From assembly GCF_000300515.1 (NCBI RefSeq), contig NZ_AMSI01000015.1, positions 62,001 to 126,000 on the forward strand: a DNA stretch of 64,000 bases, written 5' to 3'. Below the pieces are notes generated by a model. The model was not told the origin of the DNA. It saw only the letters and a list, made by a program, of their open reading frames with translations, and made no database searches. The stretch comes from Nitratireductor indicus C115. Its GTDB lineage: Bacteria > Pseudomonadota > Alphaproteobacteria > Rhizobiales > Rhizobiaceae. The stretch's first letter is position 1. Each line of letters opens with the position of its first letter. The position numbers were made by a program, and so were the translations under genes. Positions 53,876 to 63,956 of the stretch are shown in pieces.

Positions 53876-55230
53876 GTGCGGTCGCTTTCGGAAAGGCTGA
53901 TGGAGGCTCCGCCGCCGTGGCTGTCACCGGATCGGACTGCATGGGCGGCGGCCGTGACGCCGTGGCTGAGGGCTTGGCTGCGGCGCATACGCTGCGCCCA
54001 GGCGGGCGGGCCGTCGGCAACGGGTGCGCTTGCCGGGGCCGGTGAGGCTCCCCCGCCGACCGTCCCCATGGTGGAAGTGCCGCCGGTCGTCTCGAAGCCG
54101 CCCTTGACGCCTCCGGTGTGGCTGGACTTGAGGCTGTCGGCCGCACGGGAGACGGCGCGCTTCAGCGGCGAGACCGCGGCGGCGCCACCGGCGCGAGCGA
54201 CACCGCCGAGACCGGCCGCGACGCCCGACGCGCCGGATTCGCCCATGGAAGCGAGGGTGTATGCGGTCGAGGCTGCGCCAGCGGCCGATGCGCCGCCGCG
54301 CGCCAGGGCAGCACCGCCGGAAAGCGCGGCGGCACCGCCTCGCGCTGCCAGCATGGTCGCGCCGCCAGCCGCGATCGCGGCGCCACCGACTGCAAGGCCG
54401 GTGCCGACGGCAGCGCCAGCGCTGAGCTGCGGCCCGCCAGAGACCAGGCCCGTGGCGATGCCGGGGCCAAATATTCCCAGCCCCAAGAGCGACAGCGCCG
54501 CAAGGACGATGGCCATCGCCTCGTCGATCGTCGGAGTCGCGCCGCCGAAGCCGGAAGTGAACTGGCCGAACAGGGTCGAGCCGATGCCGATGATGACCGC
54601 CAGGACCAAGACTTTGATACCCGACGAGACGACGTTTCCAAGGACGCGCTCGGCCATGAAGGCGGACTTGCCCCAGAGGCCGAAGGGAATGAGGACGAAG
54701 CCGGCCAAGGTGGTCAGCTTGAATTCAATCAAAGTGACAAACAATTGGATCGCCAGAATGAAGAAGGCGAGGATCACCAGCGCCCAGGCGAAGAACAGGC
54801 AAAGGATCTGGACGAGGTTCTCGAAGACCGCGATCCAGCCCATGAGATCGGAAATGGATTCGAGCAGCGGCCGGCCGGCTTCGAGGCCGGTCTGCGCCAC
54901 GCGGCCGGGGCGCAGCAGATCGGCCGTCGAGAAGCCGGTGCCGGAGGCCATGAGGCCAAGGCCGGCGAAGCTCTCGAAGACGATGCGGGCGAGATTGTTC
55001 CAGTTGGAGATGATGTAGGCGAAGACGCCCACGAACAGCGTCTTCTTCACGAGGCGGGCGATGATGTCGTCGTCGGCGCCCCAGGCCCAGAACAATGCGG
55101 CGAGGGTCACGTCGATCACGATCAAGGTCGTGGCGATGAAGGCCACCTCGCCGCCGAGCAGCCCGAAACCGCTGTCGATGTAGCTGGTGAAGATACCGAG
55201 GAAGTTATCAATGACGCCGGTGCCGCCCAT
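53872..55230 (-). CDS. trbL: TrbL, VirB6-like T4SS membrane protein
   Basis: A 452-residue polytopic protein. Five or six membrane helices occupy residues 30-280, with FILAIQLFVTLIEFKLTTLA typical of TrbL. A long low-complexity Gly/Ala/Ser-rich C-terminal tail (about 290-452) follows. It forms part of the inner-membrane T4SS channel. Confidence 0.93.
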   Translation of the reverse strand: MGGTGVIDNFLGIFTSYIDSGFGLLGGEVAFIATTLIVIDVTLAALFWAWGADDDIIARLVKKTLFVGVFAYIISNWNNLARIVFESFAGLGLMASGTGFSTADLLRPGRVAQTGLEAGRPLLESISDLMGWIAVFENLVQILCLFFAWALVILAFFILAIQLFVTLIEFKLTTLAGFVLIPFGLWGKSAFMAERVLGNVVSSGIKVLVLAVIIGIGSTLFGQFTSGFGGATPTIDEAMAIVLAALSLLGLGIFGPGIATGLVSGGPQLSAGAAVGTGLAVGGAAIAAGGATMLAARGGAAALSGGAALARGGASAAGAASTAYTLASMGESGASGVAAGLGGVARAGGAAAVSPLKRAVSRAADSLKSSHTGGVKGGFETTGGTSTMGTVGGGASPAPASAPVADGPPAWAQRMRRSQALSHGVTAAAHAVRSGDSHGGGASISLSESDRT

Positions 55231-55233
55231 GGC

Positions 55234-55521
55234 TCACCGCCCTTCGTTCGGGGCGGGAGCTTCCGGTGCGGGCGAGCGGCCGAGGAAGCGGTCGCGGGTT
55301 TCGGCCCAGACGCGCAGGCAAGAGGCGTCGCTGGCGGCGGCCTCACCCAGTTCCTGGCACCGCCGCTGCTCCAGACGCAGCGGATCGGTTGCCGGCTGGA
55401 GCACCGGAGCGGCTGGCAGTGGCCCGGCTTTCTCCTCGCGGGTCATTTCGATGATCGTCGCCGTGATGGCGACAGCGACGAATATGATGGCCGCAATCCG
55501 GGCCAGCACCTTGCCTTCCAT
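55234..55521 (-). CDS. trbK: TrbK-like entry-exclusion candidate
   Basis: A 95-residue protein with one N-terminal membrane helix (VLARIAAIIFVAVAITATII) and a periplasmic part with two cysteines (RRCQELG and ASCLRVW), the pattern of the alternative TrbK family found between trbJ and trbL. It lacks a classical lipobox. It is placed between trbJ and trbL, 3 bases before the trbL start. Confidence 0.7.
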   Translation of the reverse strand: MEGKVLARIAAIIFVAVAITATIIEMTREEKAGPLPAAPVLQPATDPLRLEQRRCQELGEAAASDASCLRVWAETRDRFLGRSPAPEAPAPNEGR

Positions 55522-55541
55522 GATGTCCCCCTTCCGGCCCG

Positions 55542-56318
55542 TCAGTTGTTGAACATCTGCGCGCTGCCCGGCTGGTAGCCGGAGCCGGGCGTTAGGAAGC
55601 GTTCGCGCTGAATGCGGCCCTGCTCTGCCGCCGTCGCGCGCTCGGCTTCAGCAAGGGCCTCGGCGCGGCCGTTGGCGGAGCTGACGGCAATGAGGTCGGA
55701 GACCTGTTGCGACAGAAGCCCGAGGAGCTGGTTGCCGGCCTGGGTGGCTTGCAGCGCGCCGACGGCGCCCTGGCTTTCGCTGATGAGCGCGCTCATCTCG
55801 GCGCGATTGCTGTCGATATTGCCGACCACGCCTGCCTGGACGCGCATCGCATCCTGCAAGCCGCCCACGGTATTTTCCCAGCGGCCGCGCGCGTCCGCGA
55901 TGAGCTGCTGGTCGGTGGCGTTGAGGGAGAGATTGCCGTAGTCCTGCTGGAACATACTGTCGATCGACTGTACGTCGAAGGCGATGTTCTGCGCCTGGGC
56001 GAGAAGCTGCTGGGTTCGCTGCACGTTCTGTTGAAGCGCCTGAAGCGAGCTGTAGGGCAGGCTCGCGAGGTTCTTCGCCTGGTTGATGAGCATCTGCGCT
56101 TCGTTTTGCAACGAAGTGATCTGGTGGTTGATCTGCTCAAGGGTGCGTGCCGCCGTCAGAAGGTTCTCGGCGTGGTTGGTCGGGTCGTAAACGATCCGGC
56201 CGAAGCCGAAGAGGGCGTGGGCCGGCGTGGTGAAGACCGGCGAAAGCGCCAGCGGCGCGGCGAGGGTGAGCGCAAGCAGGGAAGCGCCCGCGAAACGGGG
56301 GAAGCGGTGTCGGGTCAT
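55542..56318 (-). CDS. trbJ: TrbJ, VirB5-like T4SS component
   Basis: A 258-residue secreted protein with a signal peptide (about 1-35, ending TPAHALF) and a long coiled-coil region (NHAENLLTAARTLEQINHQI, then QNEAQMLINQAKNLASLPYS), characteristic of TrbJ. It is likely a minor pilus subunit. It overlaps trbE by ATGA. Confidence 0.93.
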   Translation of the reverse strand: MTRHRFPRFAGASLLALTLAAPLALSPVFTTPAHALFGFGRIVYDPTNHAENLLTAARTLEQINHQITSLQNEAQMLINQAKNLASLPYSSLQALQQNVQRTQQLLAQAQNIAFDVQSIDSMFQQDYGNLSLNATDQQLIADARGRWENTVGGLQDAMRVQAGVVGNIDSNRAEMSALISESQGAVGALQATQAGNQLLGLLSQQVSDLIAVSSANGRAEALAEAERATAAEQGRIQRERFLTPGSGYQPGSAQMFNN

Positions 56319-58840
56319 GGCATGATCTCCTGTGGGTCGAATTCGAGGGCTTCGGTGAGGTCGAGGACCGGCGCCGGCGCTTGCGGCGCGGGTGTTTGAG
56401 GGGCGAGTGCGACGGCGATGTTGGTGAGGTTGGGAATGAGATCGGCCGCCCATTCGACGCCGCGCGCGGTTAGCCACGCGGCGAGGAAACCGTCGCGGCC
56501 ATGTTCGGCGAGGATGTCGGCGATCAATGCCTGGTCGGACTTGGAGGAAGCCGCGCAGAGCGCCAGGCCGACTTCGGACAGGCCCAGCTCGAACAGCCGG
56601 TTTCCCCGCCGGCTCTGGCAGTAGTAGTCCCGCTTGGGGATGGCGCGGGCGAGGATCTCGATCTGCCGGTCGTTCAGGCCGAACCGCCTGTAGATCGCGG
56701 TAATCTGCGGCTCGACGGCGCGATCGTTGGGCAGGAGCAGCCGGGTCGGGCAGCTTTCGATGATTGCAGGCGCGATCGTGCTCTTTTCGAGCTGGGCGAG
56801 CGATTGCGTGGCGAAAACGACGCTGGCGTTCTTCTTCCTCAGCGTGACCAGCCATTCGGCCAGTTGCTTGGAGAAGGCAGGATCGCCGAGCGCCAGCCAG
56901 CCTTCGTCAATGATTATCATCGTCGGGCGACCGTCGAGGCGGTCGGCGATCCGGTGGAAGAGATAGGCGAGGACGGCCGGCGCCGCGCCGGTATCGAGCA
57001 GCCCTTCAGTCTCGAAGGCCACGACGGAAGCATCGCCGAGGTTTTCCGCCTCCGCGTCGAGCAGCCGCCCATAGGGGCCGCCGACGCAATAGGGCTGGAT
57101 GGCGAGCTTGAGGTCGTTGGACTGGAGCAGCACCGACAGGCCGGTGATGGTGCGCTCCTCGATCGGGGCGGACGCGAGCGAGGACAGCGCCGTCCAGATA
57201 TGCTCCTTGGCCTCGGGCGTGATGGTGACGCCTTCGCGCTGCAAGATCGCTACGATCCAGTCCGCCGCCCAGGCACGATCCTGCGTCTGCTCGATGCGAG
57301 CGAGCGGCTGGAGCGAGACCGAGCCGTCGGCGCTTTCGGTCAGCCGGCCGCCGAGGTCATGCCAGTCGCCGCCCATCGCCAAGGTGGCGACCCTGATGGA
57401 GCCCCCGAAATCGAACGCGAAGATTTGCGATCCCGCGTAGCGGCGGAATTGCAAGGCCATGAGCGCCAGCAGCACGCTCTTGCCGGCGCCGGTCGGGCCG
57501 ACCATGAGCGTGTGGCCAACATCGCCGACATGAAGTGAGAGCCGGAAAGGGGTCGATCCTTCGGTCCTGCCATAGAGCAGCGGGGGTGCGCCGAAGTGAT
57601 CATCCCTTTCCGGCCCCGCCCACACGGCGGACGAAGGAACCGTGTGAGCAAGGTTGAGCGTCGAGATCGGAGGCTGACGCACATTGGCGTAGGCATGGCC
57701 CGGCAACGAGCCGAGCCAGGCGTCGACGGCGTTGACCGTCTCGACCATGACGCTGAAATCGCGGGACTGGACGACCTTCTCGACCAGCCGCAGCTTCTCG
57801 TCGGCGCGGCGGGCGTCCTCGTCCCAGACCGTGACGGTCGCGGTGACATAGGCGATGCCGGCCACGTCCGCGCCGAGTTCCTGCAAGGCCATGTCGGCGT
57901 CGAGCGCCTTGTTTGCGGCATCGGTGTCGACGAGCGCCGATTGCTCGTTCGTCATCACCTCTTTCAGAATGGCGGCGATGCTCTTGCGCTTCGCAAACCA
58001 CTGGCGGCGGATTTTCGTGAGCAGCCGAGTCGCGTCCGTCTTGTCCATCAGGATGGCGCGGGTCGACCAGCGATAAGAGAAAGCCAGCCGGTTGAGGTCA
58101 TCGAGCAGGCCGGGCGTGGTGACGCTCGGAAAGCCGGTGACGGTGAGGATGCGCAGATGGGCGGAGCCGAGGCGCGGTTCGAGGCCGCCGGTCAGCGCCT
58201 CGTCGGCGAGCAGCGCGTCCAGATAGATCGGCGTTTCCGGCACGCGCACGCGATGCCGTTTGGTCGAGACGGTCGAATGGAGATAGGTCAGCGTCTCGGC
58301 ATCGGTGAGCCAGCGGCACTCGGGCATGAAGCCGTCGAGCAGCGCCAGCACGCGGTCGGTGCGGTCGACGAAGCCGCGCAGCAGCTCGTGAGGGTTGACC
58401 CCGGAGGTTTCGCGGCCCTCGTAGAGCCAGCTCTCGGCGCGGGCGGCCTCCTCGGCCGGGGGCAGCCAAAGGAAGGTGAGGTAATAGTCGGAGACGAAGT
58501 GGCTGCCTTCCTCCTCGAAATCGGCCTTCCGTTCGGCATCGACGAGAGCGGATGCGGGATCGGGAAAGACATCGTTCGGATAGGTGCCGGCCTCGGACCG
58601 CTGCGCCTCGACGAAGATCGCCCAGCCCGATCCGAGACGGCGGAAGGAATTGTTGAGGCGTGCGGCGACGCCGACTAGCTCGGCCGCGACCGCGGAGTCG
58701 AGATCCGGGCCGCGGAACTTCGCGGTGCGCTGGAAGCTGCCATCCTTGTTCAGCACGACGCCCTGACCGACCAGCGCCACCCAGGGCAGGTAGTCGGCGA
58801 GGCGGGCGGCGGTGCGGCGATATTCTGAGAGGTTCATCAT
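56315..58840 (-). CDS. trbE: TrbE, VirB4-like T4SS ATPase
   Basis: An 841-residue ATPase with the family start MMNLSEYRRTAARLADYLPW, a CagE/TrbE N-terminal domain, Walker A GPTGAGKS (about 448-455) and Walker B MIIIDEGWLAL. It drives pilus assembly. Full length, with no visible defect. It starts 11 bases after the trbD stop; a second ATG one codon downstream is possible. Confidence 0.96.
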   Translation of the reverse strand: MMNLSEYRRTAARLADYLPWVALVGQGVVLNKDGSFQRTAKFRGPDLDSAVAAELVGVAARLNNSFRRLGSGWAIFVEAQRSEAGTYPNDVFPDPASALVDAERKADFEEEGSHFVSDYYLTFLWLPPAEEAARAESWLYEGRETSGVNPHELLRGFVDRTDRVLALLDGFMPECRWLTDAETLTYLHSTVSTKRHRVRVPETPIYLDALLADEALTGGLEPRLGSAHLRILTVTGFPSVTTPGLLDDLNRLAFSYRWSTRAILMDKTDATRLLTKIRRQWFAKRKSIAAILKEVMTNEQSALVDTDAANKALDADMALQELGADVAGIAYVTATVTVWDEDARRADEKLRLVEKVVQSRDFSVMVETVNAVDAWLGSLPGHAYANVRQPPISTLNLAHTVPSSAVWAGPERDDHFGAPPLLYGRTEGSTPFRLSLHVGDVGHTLMVGPTGAGKSVLLALMALQFRRYAGSQIFAFDFGGSIRVATLAMGGDWHDLGGRLTESADGSVSLQPLARIEQTQDRAWAADWIVAILQREGVTITPEAKEHIWTALSSLASAPIEERTITGLSVLLQSNDLKLAIQPYCVGGPYGRLLDAEAENLGDASVVAFETEGLLDTGAAPAVLAYLFHRIADRLDGRPTMIIIDEGWLALGDPAFSKQLAEWLVTLRKKNASVVFATQSLAQLEKSTIAPAIIESCPTRLLLPNDRAVEPQITAIYRRFGLNDRQIEILARAIPKRDYYCQSRRGNRLFELGLSEVGLALCAASSKSDQALIADILAEHGRDGFLAAWLTARGVEWAADLIPNLTNIAVALAPQTPAPQAPAPVLDLTEALEFDPQEIMP

Positions 58841-58850
58841 CGCGCGCGCC

Positions 58851-59132
58851 TCACACCGACAGGTGGCCAGGCACGCGCAGATGGCGGCGCGCGACCTCAA
58901 CGAAGAGGGGATCGCGCTTCGCCGCCCATACGGCTGCGAGATGACCGAGCGCCCAGATCAGGATGCCGGCGAGCCAGAGTTGGAGACCGAGCCCCACGGC
59001 CCCGGCCACGGTGCCGTTGAGGATCGCCACGGAACGCGGCGCACCACCCAGCAGGATGGGTTCGCTGAGAGCGCGGTGAACCGGGGCGGTGAACCCCGGC
59101 ACGGCGTCGAGCTGTTCGAGGAACGCCGCCAT
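58851..59132 (-). CDS. trbD: TrbD, VirB3-like T4SS membrane protein
   Basis: A 93-residue protein with the conserved TrbD opening (GFTAPVHRALSEPILLGGAP) and two membrane helices. Its start overlaps the trbC stop. It works with the TrbE ATPase. Confidence 0.92.
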   Translation of the reverse strand: MAAFLEQLDAVPGFTAPVHRALSEPILLGGAPRSVAILNGTVAGAVGLGLQLWLAGILIWALGHLAAVWAAKRDPLFVEVARRHLRVPGHLSV

Positions 59133-59461
59133 CAGATCACCGCCCCGCCGCCGAACGAGAAGAAGGACAGGAAGAAGGAGCTGGCGGCGAAGGCGATCGA
59201 AATGCCGAAGACGATCTGGATCAGCCTGCGAAACCCACCGCCGGTATCGCCGAAGGCCAGCGTCAGGCCGGTGACAATGATGATGATGACGGCCACGATT
59301 TTCGCCACCGGCCCCTCGATGGATTCGAGGATCGACTGAAGCGGGGCCTCCCAGGGCATGGAGGAGCCCGAGGCCAGTGCCGGCGAGGTCAGGAGCGCGA
59401 CCCAGGTGAAGGCGGCGGCGGTTGCGATATGGCGGCGGACGCGGAAGGCACGACGGATCAT
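59132..59461 (-). CDS. trbC: TrbC, VirB2-like pilin precursor
   Basis: A 109-residue pilin with a long signal peptide (ending SPALASGS), then the mature sequence SMPWEAPLQSILESIEGPVA and two hydrophobic helices. This is the conjugative pilus subunit. It overlaps trbB by ATGA. Confidence 0.93.
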   Translation of the reverse strand: MIRRAFRVRRHIATAAAFTWVALLTSPALASGSSMPWEAPLQSILESIEGPVAKIVAVIIIIVTGLTLAFGDTGGGFRRLIQIVFGISIAFAASSFFLSFFSFGGGAVI

Positions 59462-60456
59462 GCGGGGTCTCCTGTTTGGTCGGTGGGGATGGGGTCTGGA
59501 AAGGCGGGGGCGAGCCGGTAGTCGCCGTCGGCGCCGAGGCCCTCGACGCGGGCGAGTTCGGCAAGCCGGCGCGCGGACCCGCGGCCGGAGAGAACGGCAA
59601 CGAGGTCGATGGTCTCGGCGATCATCGCGCGCGGGACCGTGACCACGGCCTCCTGGATGAGCTGCTCGAGACGGCGCAGCGCGCCGATGGCCGAGCCGGC
59701 ATGGATCGTTCCGACGCCGCCGGGATGGCCGGTTCCCCACGCTTTCAGGAGGTCGAGCGCCTCGGCGCCGCGCACTTCTCCAATCGGGATGCGGTCGGGG
59801 CGCAGGCGCAGAGAGGACCGCACGAGATCCGAGAGCGTCGCCACCCCGTCCTTCGTCCTCATGGCGACGAGGTTCGGCGCGGCGCATTGCAGCTCGCGCG
59901 TGTCCTCGATGATGACCACGCGGTCCTGCGTCTTGGCGACTTCCGCCAGCAGCGCATTGGTGAGCGTGGTCTTGCCGGTGGAGGTGCCACCCGCCACCAA
60001 GATATTGGCGCGGGAGGCGACGGCCTCGCGCAGCGCCGCAGCCTGGGCGTCGGCCATGATCCCGGCGGCGACGTAATCGTCGAGGGTGAATACCGCGACC
60101 GCCGGCTTGCGGATGGCGAAGGTCGGCGACGTGACAACGGGAGGAAGGAGGCCCTCGAACCGTTCGCCGCTCTCCGGCAACTCCGCCGAGACGCGCGGCG
60201 CGCGGGCGTGGACTTCGGCCCCGACATGATGGGCGACAAGACGAACGATGCGCTCGCCGTCCTCTGCGGTCAGCCGCTCGCCGGTGTCTTCCAGTCCTCC
60301 GGCGAGGCGATCGACCCAGATGCGCCCGTCGGGGTTCAGCATCACCTCGACGATGGAGGGATCGCGCAACAGGTCCGAGATGGCAGGCCCGAGCGCGGTG
60401 CGGAGCATGCGCGCGCCACGTTCGATCGTTGCCTGTTTGCGATTTTGGCCAGCCAT
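59458..60456 (-). CDS. trbB: TrbB, VirB11-like T4SS ATPase
   Basis: A 332-residue hexameric traffic ATPase with Walker [10 protein letters not shown], the Asp box [12 protein letters not shown], Walker [14 protein letters not shown] and the His box [12 protein letters not shown]. It is the first gene of the trb operon. The 302-base stretch upstream (60457-60758) up to the toxin-antitoxin genes has no gene I can support and presumably holds the trb promoter. Confidence 0.96.
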   Translation of the reverse strand: MAGQNRKQATIERGARMLRTALGPAISDLLRDPSIVEVMLNPDGRIWVDRLAGGLEDTGERLTAEDGERIVRLVAHHVGAEVHARAPRVSAELPESGERFEGLLPPVVTSPTFAIRKPAVAVFTLDDYVAAGIMADAQAAALREAVASRANILVAGGTSTGKTTLTNALLAEVAKTQDRVVIIEDTRELQCAAPNLVAMRTKDGVATLSDLVRSSLRLRPDRIPIGEVRGAEALDLLKAWGTGHPGGVGTIHAGSAIGALRRLEQLIQEAVVTVPRAMIAETIDLVAVLSGRGSARRLAELARVEGLGADGDYRLAPAFPDPIPTDQTGDPA

Positions 60457-60758
60457 CTCGTCCCCGTTTCCGGGGAGGAGGGCGAAGGCGGTCCCCGGAT
60501 GGGGATGACTAAAAGAACGGCAAAACGGGCCGATTCAACAAGTTTCGGTCGTAGTAGTAGTGCAGCGCAGTAATACAGGAGAACGGCGGAATCGGATCGC
60601 GGCGAGAACGTGCTGCCGGCCCTGTAGCGGGCGAATCAGTCGGTGGGCCGAAATGGATAATCCAGCCGCCGCGACAGGCCGGACGTCCTGGCGCGGCCCG
60701 AAGAGGCGATGGCCGGGGGTCTTCGAGCCGGCGCGCAGTCCCGCGATGCGTCAGGCCG

Positions 60759-61118
60759 TCAAGCGGCTGCGCTCACGTCGAAGTCGAAATGGATGTTCTC
60801 GTAGGGAAATTCCACGCCGCTTTCGGTGCGGTCGATGACGCCGGCATTGATGAGCGTGGTCACGTCCCGGTGGACGGCCTGCACGTCGCGGCCGACGCGC
60901 CGGGCGACCTCGCGGATCGACAGCCCGCCTTGCCCGGCAAGCGCCTTGACGATGGCAAGGCGGGAAGGGGCGAGAACGCGGTGCATGTCCTCGTAGCTGC
61001 CGAAATTGAGGCAGGGTTGAACATCGACGTGCTGACCGGCGAGCACCTTCCTGCTGGCCGCGGCGATCCTGCTGCGGATTTCAGTCATGCCACCCAGGCG
61101 AACGGTCAAGGTCTTCAT
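60759..61118 (-). CDS. TumA-type antitoxin / HTH DNA-binding protein (HVO_A0114-like)
   Basis: A 119-residue protein with a winged HTH (LAIVKALAGQGGLSIREVAR, then RVGRDVQAVHRDVTTLINAG) and the C-terminal segment VEFPYENIHFDFDV. It matches the antitoxin partner of TumE-type toxins in size and gene order. It overlaps the toxin gene by ATGA, so the two are translated together. It probably autorepresses the pair. Confidence 0.75.
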   Translation of the reverse strand: MKTLTVRLGGMTEIRSRIAAASRKVLAGQHVDVQPCLNFGSYEDMHRVLAPSRLAIVKALAGQGGLSIREVARRVGRDVQAVHRDVTTLINAGVIDRTESGVEFPYENIHFDFDVSAAA

Positions 61119-61396
61119 GCCAGCATCCTTTCCATGTCGCGCTCGAAAGCGGTCAGAAGCGCCTCCAGCGTGGTGAACTCGAACGGTTCCTCTCGCTCGC
61201 CGATGTGGCGGTGATCGCCCTTGCCGCGCTCATTGTCGTAGCGAAGAATACATTCTCCGCGCACCACGAGGGCGAGGCGGTATTTGAAGCCGTGGCCGCT
61301 GCCGGGAACCGGGGAGGGCACCTGCCAGACCACGATTTCATAGAAGGCATCTTCGCTGAGTGACGTGCGCTCCTTGGCGATCAATACCGCATCCAT
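61115..61396 (-). CDS. TumE-type toxin (DUF6516 family)
   Basis: A 93-residue protein with the family core DAFYEIVVWQVPSPVPGSGH followed by FKYRLALVVRGECILRYDNE and GDHRHIGEREEPFEF. ATG 61396 has a GGGGA site 7 bases upstream and is preferred to ATG 61423. With its overlapping HTH partner it forms a type II toxin-antitoxin pair that could stabilise the ICE after excision. Confidence 0.7.
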   Translation of the reverse strand: MDAVLIAKERTSLSEDAFYEIVVWQVPSPVPGSGHGFKYRLALVVRGECILRYDNERGKGDHRHIGEREEPFEFTTLEALLTAFERDMERMLA

Positions 61397-61487
61397 GTTG
61401 TTCCCCATAACAGCGGTGTCCATGCGTTGTCAATGAGAACATCACCCTGCCAGACGCCTGCAAGCATCCGGGGTGGTCGCCCAGCCC

Positions 61488-61928
61488 TCAACGGAGGTCA
61501 TCCACACTGCCTTCAGCGGCAGGCTTCGCGGCGATGTCGTCGGGGATCTCGCTGAGGAAGCTGTTGCCCTGCTGGAGCCGTAGGCCGAGCGTCTGGACGA
61601 AACCGTCGAACCGCTTCAGACCCCTGGTCTGGGCTGCCGCGTTCTCCTCGGGCGGGAGCTGCGGGGTGACGGTCAGCCAATGCCGGATGAACAGCGCCAG
61701 CGTGTCGGCGGTCAGCCGCATATCGCGTTCGAGCCGTGCCGTCTGGCGCGACAGGCGATCGAGCCGGCGCGTGAAGGCGGCCTCGCGTATGTCCTGGGCG
61801 TCGGGCGACAGGAAGGAGGCGATGGCCGCCTCGGCCACGGCCGAGCGCGACAGCTTGCGGCGATCGGCGAGGTCGTTGAGCTGTCCGAGAAGCTCGGACG
61901 GAAGGGTCAGGCATAGTCGTTCGCGCAT
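61488..61928 (-). CDS. CopG/RHH-type DNA-binding protein beside traG
   Basis: A 146-residue protein with an N-terminal ribbon-helix-helix (RLCLTLPSELLGQLNDLADR, then KLSRSAVAEAAIASFLS) and a C-terminal helical segment with LFIRHWLTVTPQLPPEE. Such proteins accompany traG in alphaproteobacterial ICEs and may act at oriT or as a repressor. It lies 9 bases after the traG stop. Confidence 0.85.
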   Translation of the reverse strand: MRERLCLTLPSELLGQLNDLADRRKLSRSAVAEAAIASFLSPDAQDIREAAFTRRLDRLSRQTARLERDMRLTADTLALFIRHWLTVTPQLPPEENAAAQTRGLKRFDGFVQTLGLRLQQGNSFLSEIPDDIAAKPAAEGSVDDLR

Positions 61929-61937
61929 GGTCGATCC

Positions 61938-63941
61938 TCACATATCAATGCCGTCATTCGGGTCCATGGAGACCTGGCGGGCGAGACCGCGCATCTGGCG
62001 GCCCATGACCTGTCGCTGCCGGGCGCTGTCTTCCTGATCGTCGACGAGCAGGTGCTTGAACTCGTCCTCGGGTGCGGGCTCCTTCTTTTCGTGGACGATC
62101 TCGACATGCTGGGGCATGTCCGGTTCGCGGCGCAGGCCGGCATTGGCCTTGTCCTCTGCCTTCTTCCTCGCGGCCTCTTCGGCGGCCGCGACTAGCGCGG
62201 CATCGGGCGCGAGAGGCTTCAGCGCCGACCATCCATCGGGGCGCGCCGAGCTGGCGATCGTCGCCGGGTCTGGCGGCGGCAGGATGCGTTCGGTCAGGCG
62301 CGGGTCGATGTAATAGCGCGCCTTCTTCGCCCGGATCGGTGGGCTGCCGGCCACCATGACGATCTCGTCGTCGGGCGGGAGCTGCATGATTTCGCCGGGG
62401 GTGAGGAGCTGGCGGGCGGTCTCGGAGCGCGACACCATGATGTGTCCCAACCATGGGGCGAGGCGGCTGCCGGCATAGTTCTGCATTGCCTTCATCTCGG
62501 TCGCCGTGCCGAGCGCGTCGCTGACCCTTTTCGCTGTCCTTTCGTCATTGGTGGCAAAGCTCACCCTGACGTGGCAGTTGTCGAGGATGGCGTTGTTCTG
62601 GCCATAGGCTTTTTCGATTTGATTGAGGGATTGGGCGATGAGGAAGCTCTTGATCCCGTAGCCCGCCAGAAACGCCAGCGAGGACTCGAAGAAGTCCAAT
62701 CTGCCGAGCGCGGGAAACTCGTCGAGCAGCAGCAGAACGCGATGCCTGCGGTCCTGGGCGTGGAGGTCTTCCGTCAACCGGCGCCCGATCTGGTTGAGCA
62801 CGAGCCGGATCAAAGGCTTCGTCCGCGATATGTCCGAGGGCGGCACCACGAGGTAGAGCGTCGAGGGTTTCGGATCGGCGATGAGGTCGGCGATGCGCCA
62901 GTCGCAGCGCGAAGTGACGGCCGCGACCACCGGATCGCGGTAGAGGCCGAGAAAGCTCATGGCCGTCGACAAGACGCCGGAGCGTTCATTGTCCGATTTG
63001 TTGAGCAGCTCCCGCGCTGTCGAGGCGACGACGGGATGCGGCCCGGCCTCGCCCAGATGGCGTGTCGCCATCATGGCGTCCAGCGTGGCCTCGATGGTGC
63101 GGCGCGGATCGGAAAGGAAAGCAGCGACCCCCGCGAGGGTCTTGTCCTTTTCCGCATAGAGGACGTGCAGGATCGCGCCGACCAAAAGCGAATGGCTGGT
63201 CTTTTCCCAATGCGACCGTTTCTCCAGCGAGCCCTCGGGATCGACCAGCACGTCGGAGATGTTCTGGACGTCGCGCACTTCCCACTCGCCGCGCCGCACC
63301 TCGAGCAAGGGATTGTAGGCCGCCGAGGCTACATTGGTCGGATCGAAGAGAAGAACGCGGCCGTGCCTCGCGCGGAAGCCGGCGGTGAGCTGCCAGTTCT
63401 CGCCCTTGATGTCATGGACGATGCAGCTTCCCGGCCAGGTCAGCAGGCTCGGGACCACGAGCCCGACGCCCTTGCCCGATCGCGTCGGCGCGAAACATAA
63501 GATGTGCTCGGCGCCGTCATGCCTCAGATAGTCGCGCTCGTAGCGGCCGAGGATCACGCCGTCCTGGCCGAGAAGACCGGCGCTTTCGATCTCAGACCGC
63601 TCTGCCCAGCGCGCCGAGCCGTAAGTGTCGATGTCTGACGCCTCGCGGGCGCGCATCACCGACATGGTGATGGCGACGGCGATGGAGAGGAAGCCGCCCG
63701 AGGCCGCGATGATGCCCCCCTCCGCGAAAATGCGCGGGGCATAGGCTTCATAGAAATACCACCACCAGAACAGCGCCGGCGGATAATAGACCGGCCAGCC
63801 GGCGACCTCGAACCAGGCGGGGCCGAGCTGAGGCTGGAAGCCGAGCCGGAAGGCGACCCATTGTGTGCCGCTCCAGACCGAGACGAGGACGATCAGGAAG
63901 ACGATGCTGATCTGGCCCCAGAGGATTTTCGTGCCGGACAT
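61938..63941 (-). CDS. traG: TraG, VirD4-type coupling protein
   Basis: A 667-residue T4SS coupling ATPase with two or three N-terminal membrane helices, Walker A PTRSGKG (ERDYLRHDGAEHILCFAPTR region) and Walker B LLLLDEFPALG. It brings the relaxase-DNA complex to the mating channel. The C-terminal 100 residues are charged and variable. Full length for the family. Confidence 0.96.
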   Translation of the reverse strand: MSGTKILWGQISIVFLIVLVSVWSGTQWVAFRLGFQPQLGPAWFEVAGWPVYYPPALFWWWYFYEAYAPRIFAEGGIIAASGGFLSIAVAITMSVMRAREASDIDTYGSARWAERSEIESAGLLGQDGVILGRYERDYLRHDGAEHILCFAPTRSGKGVGLVVPSLLTWPGSCIVHDIKGENWQLTAGFRARHGRVLLFDPTNVASAAYNPLLEVRRGEWEVRDVQNISDVLVDPEGSLEKRSHWEKTSHSLLVGAILHVLYAEKDKTLAGVAAFLSDPRRTIEATLDAMMATRHLGEAGPHPVVASTARELLNKSDNERSGVLSTAMSFLGLYRDPVVAAVTSRCDWRIADLIADPKPSTLYLVVPPSDISRTKPLIRLVLNQIGRRLTEDLHAQDRRHRVLLLLDEFPALGRLDFFESSLAFLAGYGIKSFLIAQSLNQIEKAYGQNNAILDNCHVRVSFATNDERTAKRVSDALGTATEMKAMQNYAGSRLAPWLGHIMVSRSETARQLLTPGEIMQLPPDDEIVMVAGSPPIRAKKARYYIDPRLTERILPPPDPATIASSARPDGWSALKPLAPDAALVAAAEEAARKKAEDKANAGLRREPDMPQHVEIVHEKKEPAPEDEFKHLLVDDQEDSARQRQVMGRQMRGLARQVSMDPNDGIDM

Positions 63942-63956
63942 GGGAGGCTCCTTTCG

